A stretch of 7,577 bases of DNA from Schleiferiaceae bacterium (GTDB taxonomy: Bacteria > Bacteroidota > Bacteroidia > Flavobacteriales > Schleiferiaceae): contig JAURAE010000063.1 of NCBI GenBank assembly GCA_030829675.1, positions 1-7,577 on the forward strand, given 5' to 3'. Both the position numbers and the translations under genes were made by a program. The notes under the pieces are model-generated. The model worked only from the letters and a program-made list of their open reading frames with translations. It ran no database searches and had not been told where the DNA came from. Positions 6,642 to 7,577 of the stretch are shown here, in pieces. The stretch's first letter is position 1; every line of letters starts with the position of its first letter.

Positions 6642-7496
6642 ATGATTCAAAGCATGACAGGCTTCGGCAAAGCCATTGGCCAAGTAGCCGGAAAAAAGAT
6701 TACCGTGGAAATCCGCGGACTCAATAGCAAAGGCCTTGATTTGAACGCACGTGTAGCCCCAATTTTCCGTGAAAAGGAATTAGATATCCGCAAGCACGTG
6801 GGAGAAAAAGTGCTGCGAGGTAAGATTGATATCAATATCTACGCCGAGGTGACGGGCATCGAAAGTGCCGCCGCCATTAATATGGATTTAGCCAAAGCCT
6901 ACCTCGAACAATTGACCGCCTTGGAACGCGAGGTGGGAATAAAGGGAGATCTGATCGCGGCCGTCATGCGCATGCCTGATGTACTAGGTAGCGCAAAATC
7001 TGAACTCACCGAGGAAGAATGGAGCTATTTACAGGGCTTACTAGATGAGGCATTGGACCAATTCTCTGAGTTCCGCACCCAAGAAGGCGCCTCAATCGCC
7101 GAGGACTTCAACGCAAGATTAGATGCCATCGAAGCCGCTTTAACCGGCATCGCCCCGCACGAACAAGCTCGTATGGAAGCCGTTCGCGAGAAACTACTCA
7201 AAGGTTTGGAAGGCATGGAGGTCGACCACAATCGCTACGAGCAGGAGGTCATCTTCTACATCGAAAAACTCGATGTGAACGAAGAAAAAGTTCGCTTGAC
7301 CAACCACCTCAAATATTTCCGTGAAACTATGAACGTTCCTGCAAGCGGTAAAAAACTCGGCTTCATCGCCCAGGAGATGGGACGTGAAATCAACACACTC
7401 GGTTCCAAGAGCAACTATGCGCCTATGCAACAGTTCGTCGTAGAAATGAAAGACGAACTAGAGAAAATCAAAGAGCAGGTCGGGAATACGCTCTAA
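6642..7496 (+). CDS. yicC: YicC family endoribonuclease
   Basis: A 284-residue protein matching the YicC family over its full length (E. coli YicC is 287 residues). The N-terminal YicC domain begins with the hallmark MIQSMTGFGKA (1-11), followed by EIRGLNSKGLDL (23-34) and IREKELDIRKHV-like helix residues around 41-53. The C-terminal DUF1732 domain shows NRYEQEVIFYIEKLDVNEE (197-215), RLTNHLKYF (218-226), and the signature GKKLGFIAQEMGREINTL (236-253) ending in GSKSN. YicC was long described only as a stress-induced protein; the E. coli protein was more recently reported to be an endoribonuclease acting on small RNA. No other domain is fused. A possible promoter sits just upstream. In many bacteria gmk follows yicC, but here a convergent gene follows instead. 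Its stop lies three bases from the stop of that gene. Confidence 0.95.
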   Translation: MIQSMTGFGKAIGQVAGKKITVEIRGLNSKGLDLNARVAPIFREKELDIRKHVGEKVLRGKIDINIYAEVTGIESAAAINMDLAKAYLEQLTALEREVGIKGDLIAAVMRMPDVLGSAKSELTEEEWSYLQGLLDEALDQFSEFRTQEGASIAEDFNARLDAIEAALTGIAPHEQARMEAVREKLLKGLEGMEVDHNRYEQEVIFYIEKLDVNEEKVRLTNHLKYFRETMNVPASGKKLGFIAQEMGREINTLGSKSNYAPMQQFVVEMKDELEKIKEQVGNTL

Positions 7497-7499
7497 GGT

Positions 7500-7577
7500 T
7501 TACCCAATTATATCACGCTTCAAGTACCGGCTGTACCCGACCCAAGTCATCAGGGCCGTCAACACCGCAAAAGCACC
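7500..7577 (-). CDS. C-terminus of a predicted membrane protein (partial, family unknown)
   Basis: On the minus strand an open frame enters from the right edge and ends at a TAA (complement of 7500-7502), giving 25 residues. They comprise a hydrophobic stretch (GAFAVLTALMTWVGY) followed by a basic, tyrosine-containing tail (SRYLKRDIIG). This looks like a last transmembrane helix with a cytoplasmic positive end, as found in many transporter permeases. The family cannot be named from so little. Support is the uninterrupted frame, its membrane-like composition, and the lack of an equally plausible plus-strand frame after yicC. Its stop and that of yicC face each other across three bases. Confidence 0.5.
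   Translation of the reverse strand, partial: GAFAVLTALMTWVGYSRYLKRDIIG

Noticed and set aside
7500..7577. Stem-loop terminator after yicC
   Set aside because: I looked for a GC-rich inverted repeat followed by a T-run on either strand and saw only trivial short palindromes such as GTAC.

Overview
The window looks like ordinary chromosomal core sequence from a member of the Bacteroidota, most likely the Flavobacteriales. Three things point there. The gene order is flippase end, dut, sugar-phosphate nucleotidyltransferase, TPR protein, DUF4292 lipoprotein, EnvC-family protein, an order I recall as typical of flavobacterial genomes. The starts lack Shine-Dalgarno sequences. There is also a TAnnTTnG-type -7 promoter element. 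G+C looks close to one half by eye, which is high for classic Flavobacterium. I would not name a genus.

Layout: positions 1-6601 hold eight same-strand genes packed end to end. These are the last 45 codons of a membrane protein (probably a polysaccharide flippase), dUTPase (dut), a nucleotidyltransferase with a left-handed beta-helix tail, a secreted TPR protein, a DUF4292 lipoprotein, an EnvC-like coiled-coil/degenerate LytM protein, an ArsC/Spx-type thioredoxin-fold protein, and a ten-helix EamA transporter. Gaps are 0-13 bases and four junctions overlap by 1 or 4 bases, so one polycistronic unit with translational coupling is likely. A 40-base gap with a possible promoter then precedes yicC (RNase YicC family). 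The last 78 bases read as the C-terminus of a membrane protein on the minus strand, converging on yicC with only 3 bases between the two stop codons.

Functionally the cluster mixes nucleotide housekeeping (Dut) with envelope building. The flippase and nucleotidyltransferase suggest surface-glycan precursor supply. The TPR, DUF4292 and EnvC-like proteins are all exported and probably act in the periplasm or at the outer membrane. The EnvC-like protein has lost the metal ligands of an active LytM peptidase and is best read as a regulator of cell-wall amidases.

I found no mobile element, CRISPR array, RNA gene, large repeat or clear terminator. No previously undescribed system is evident. The most useful leads are the uncharacterised exported trio, the dead LytM domain, and the unusual right-hand boundary.
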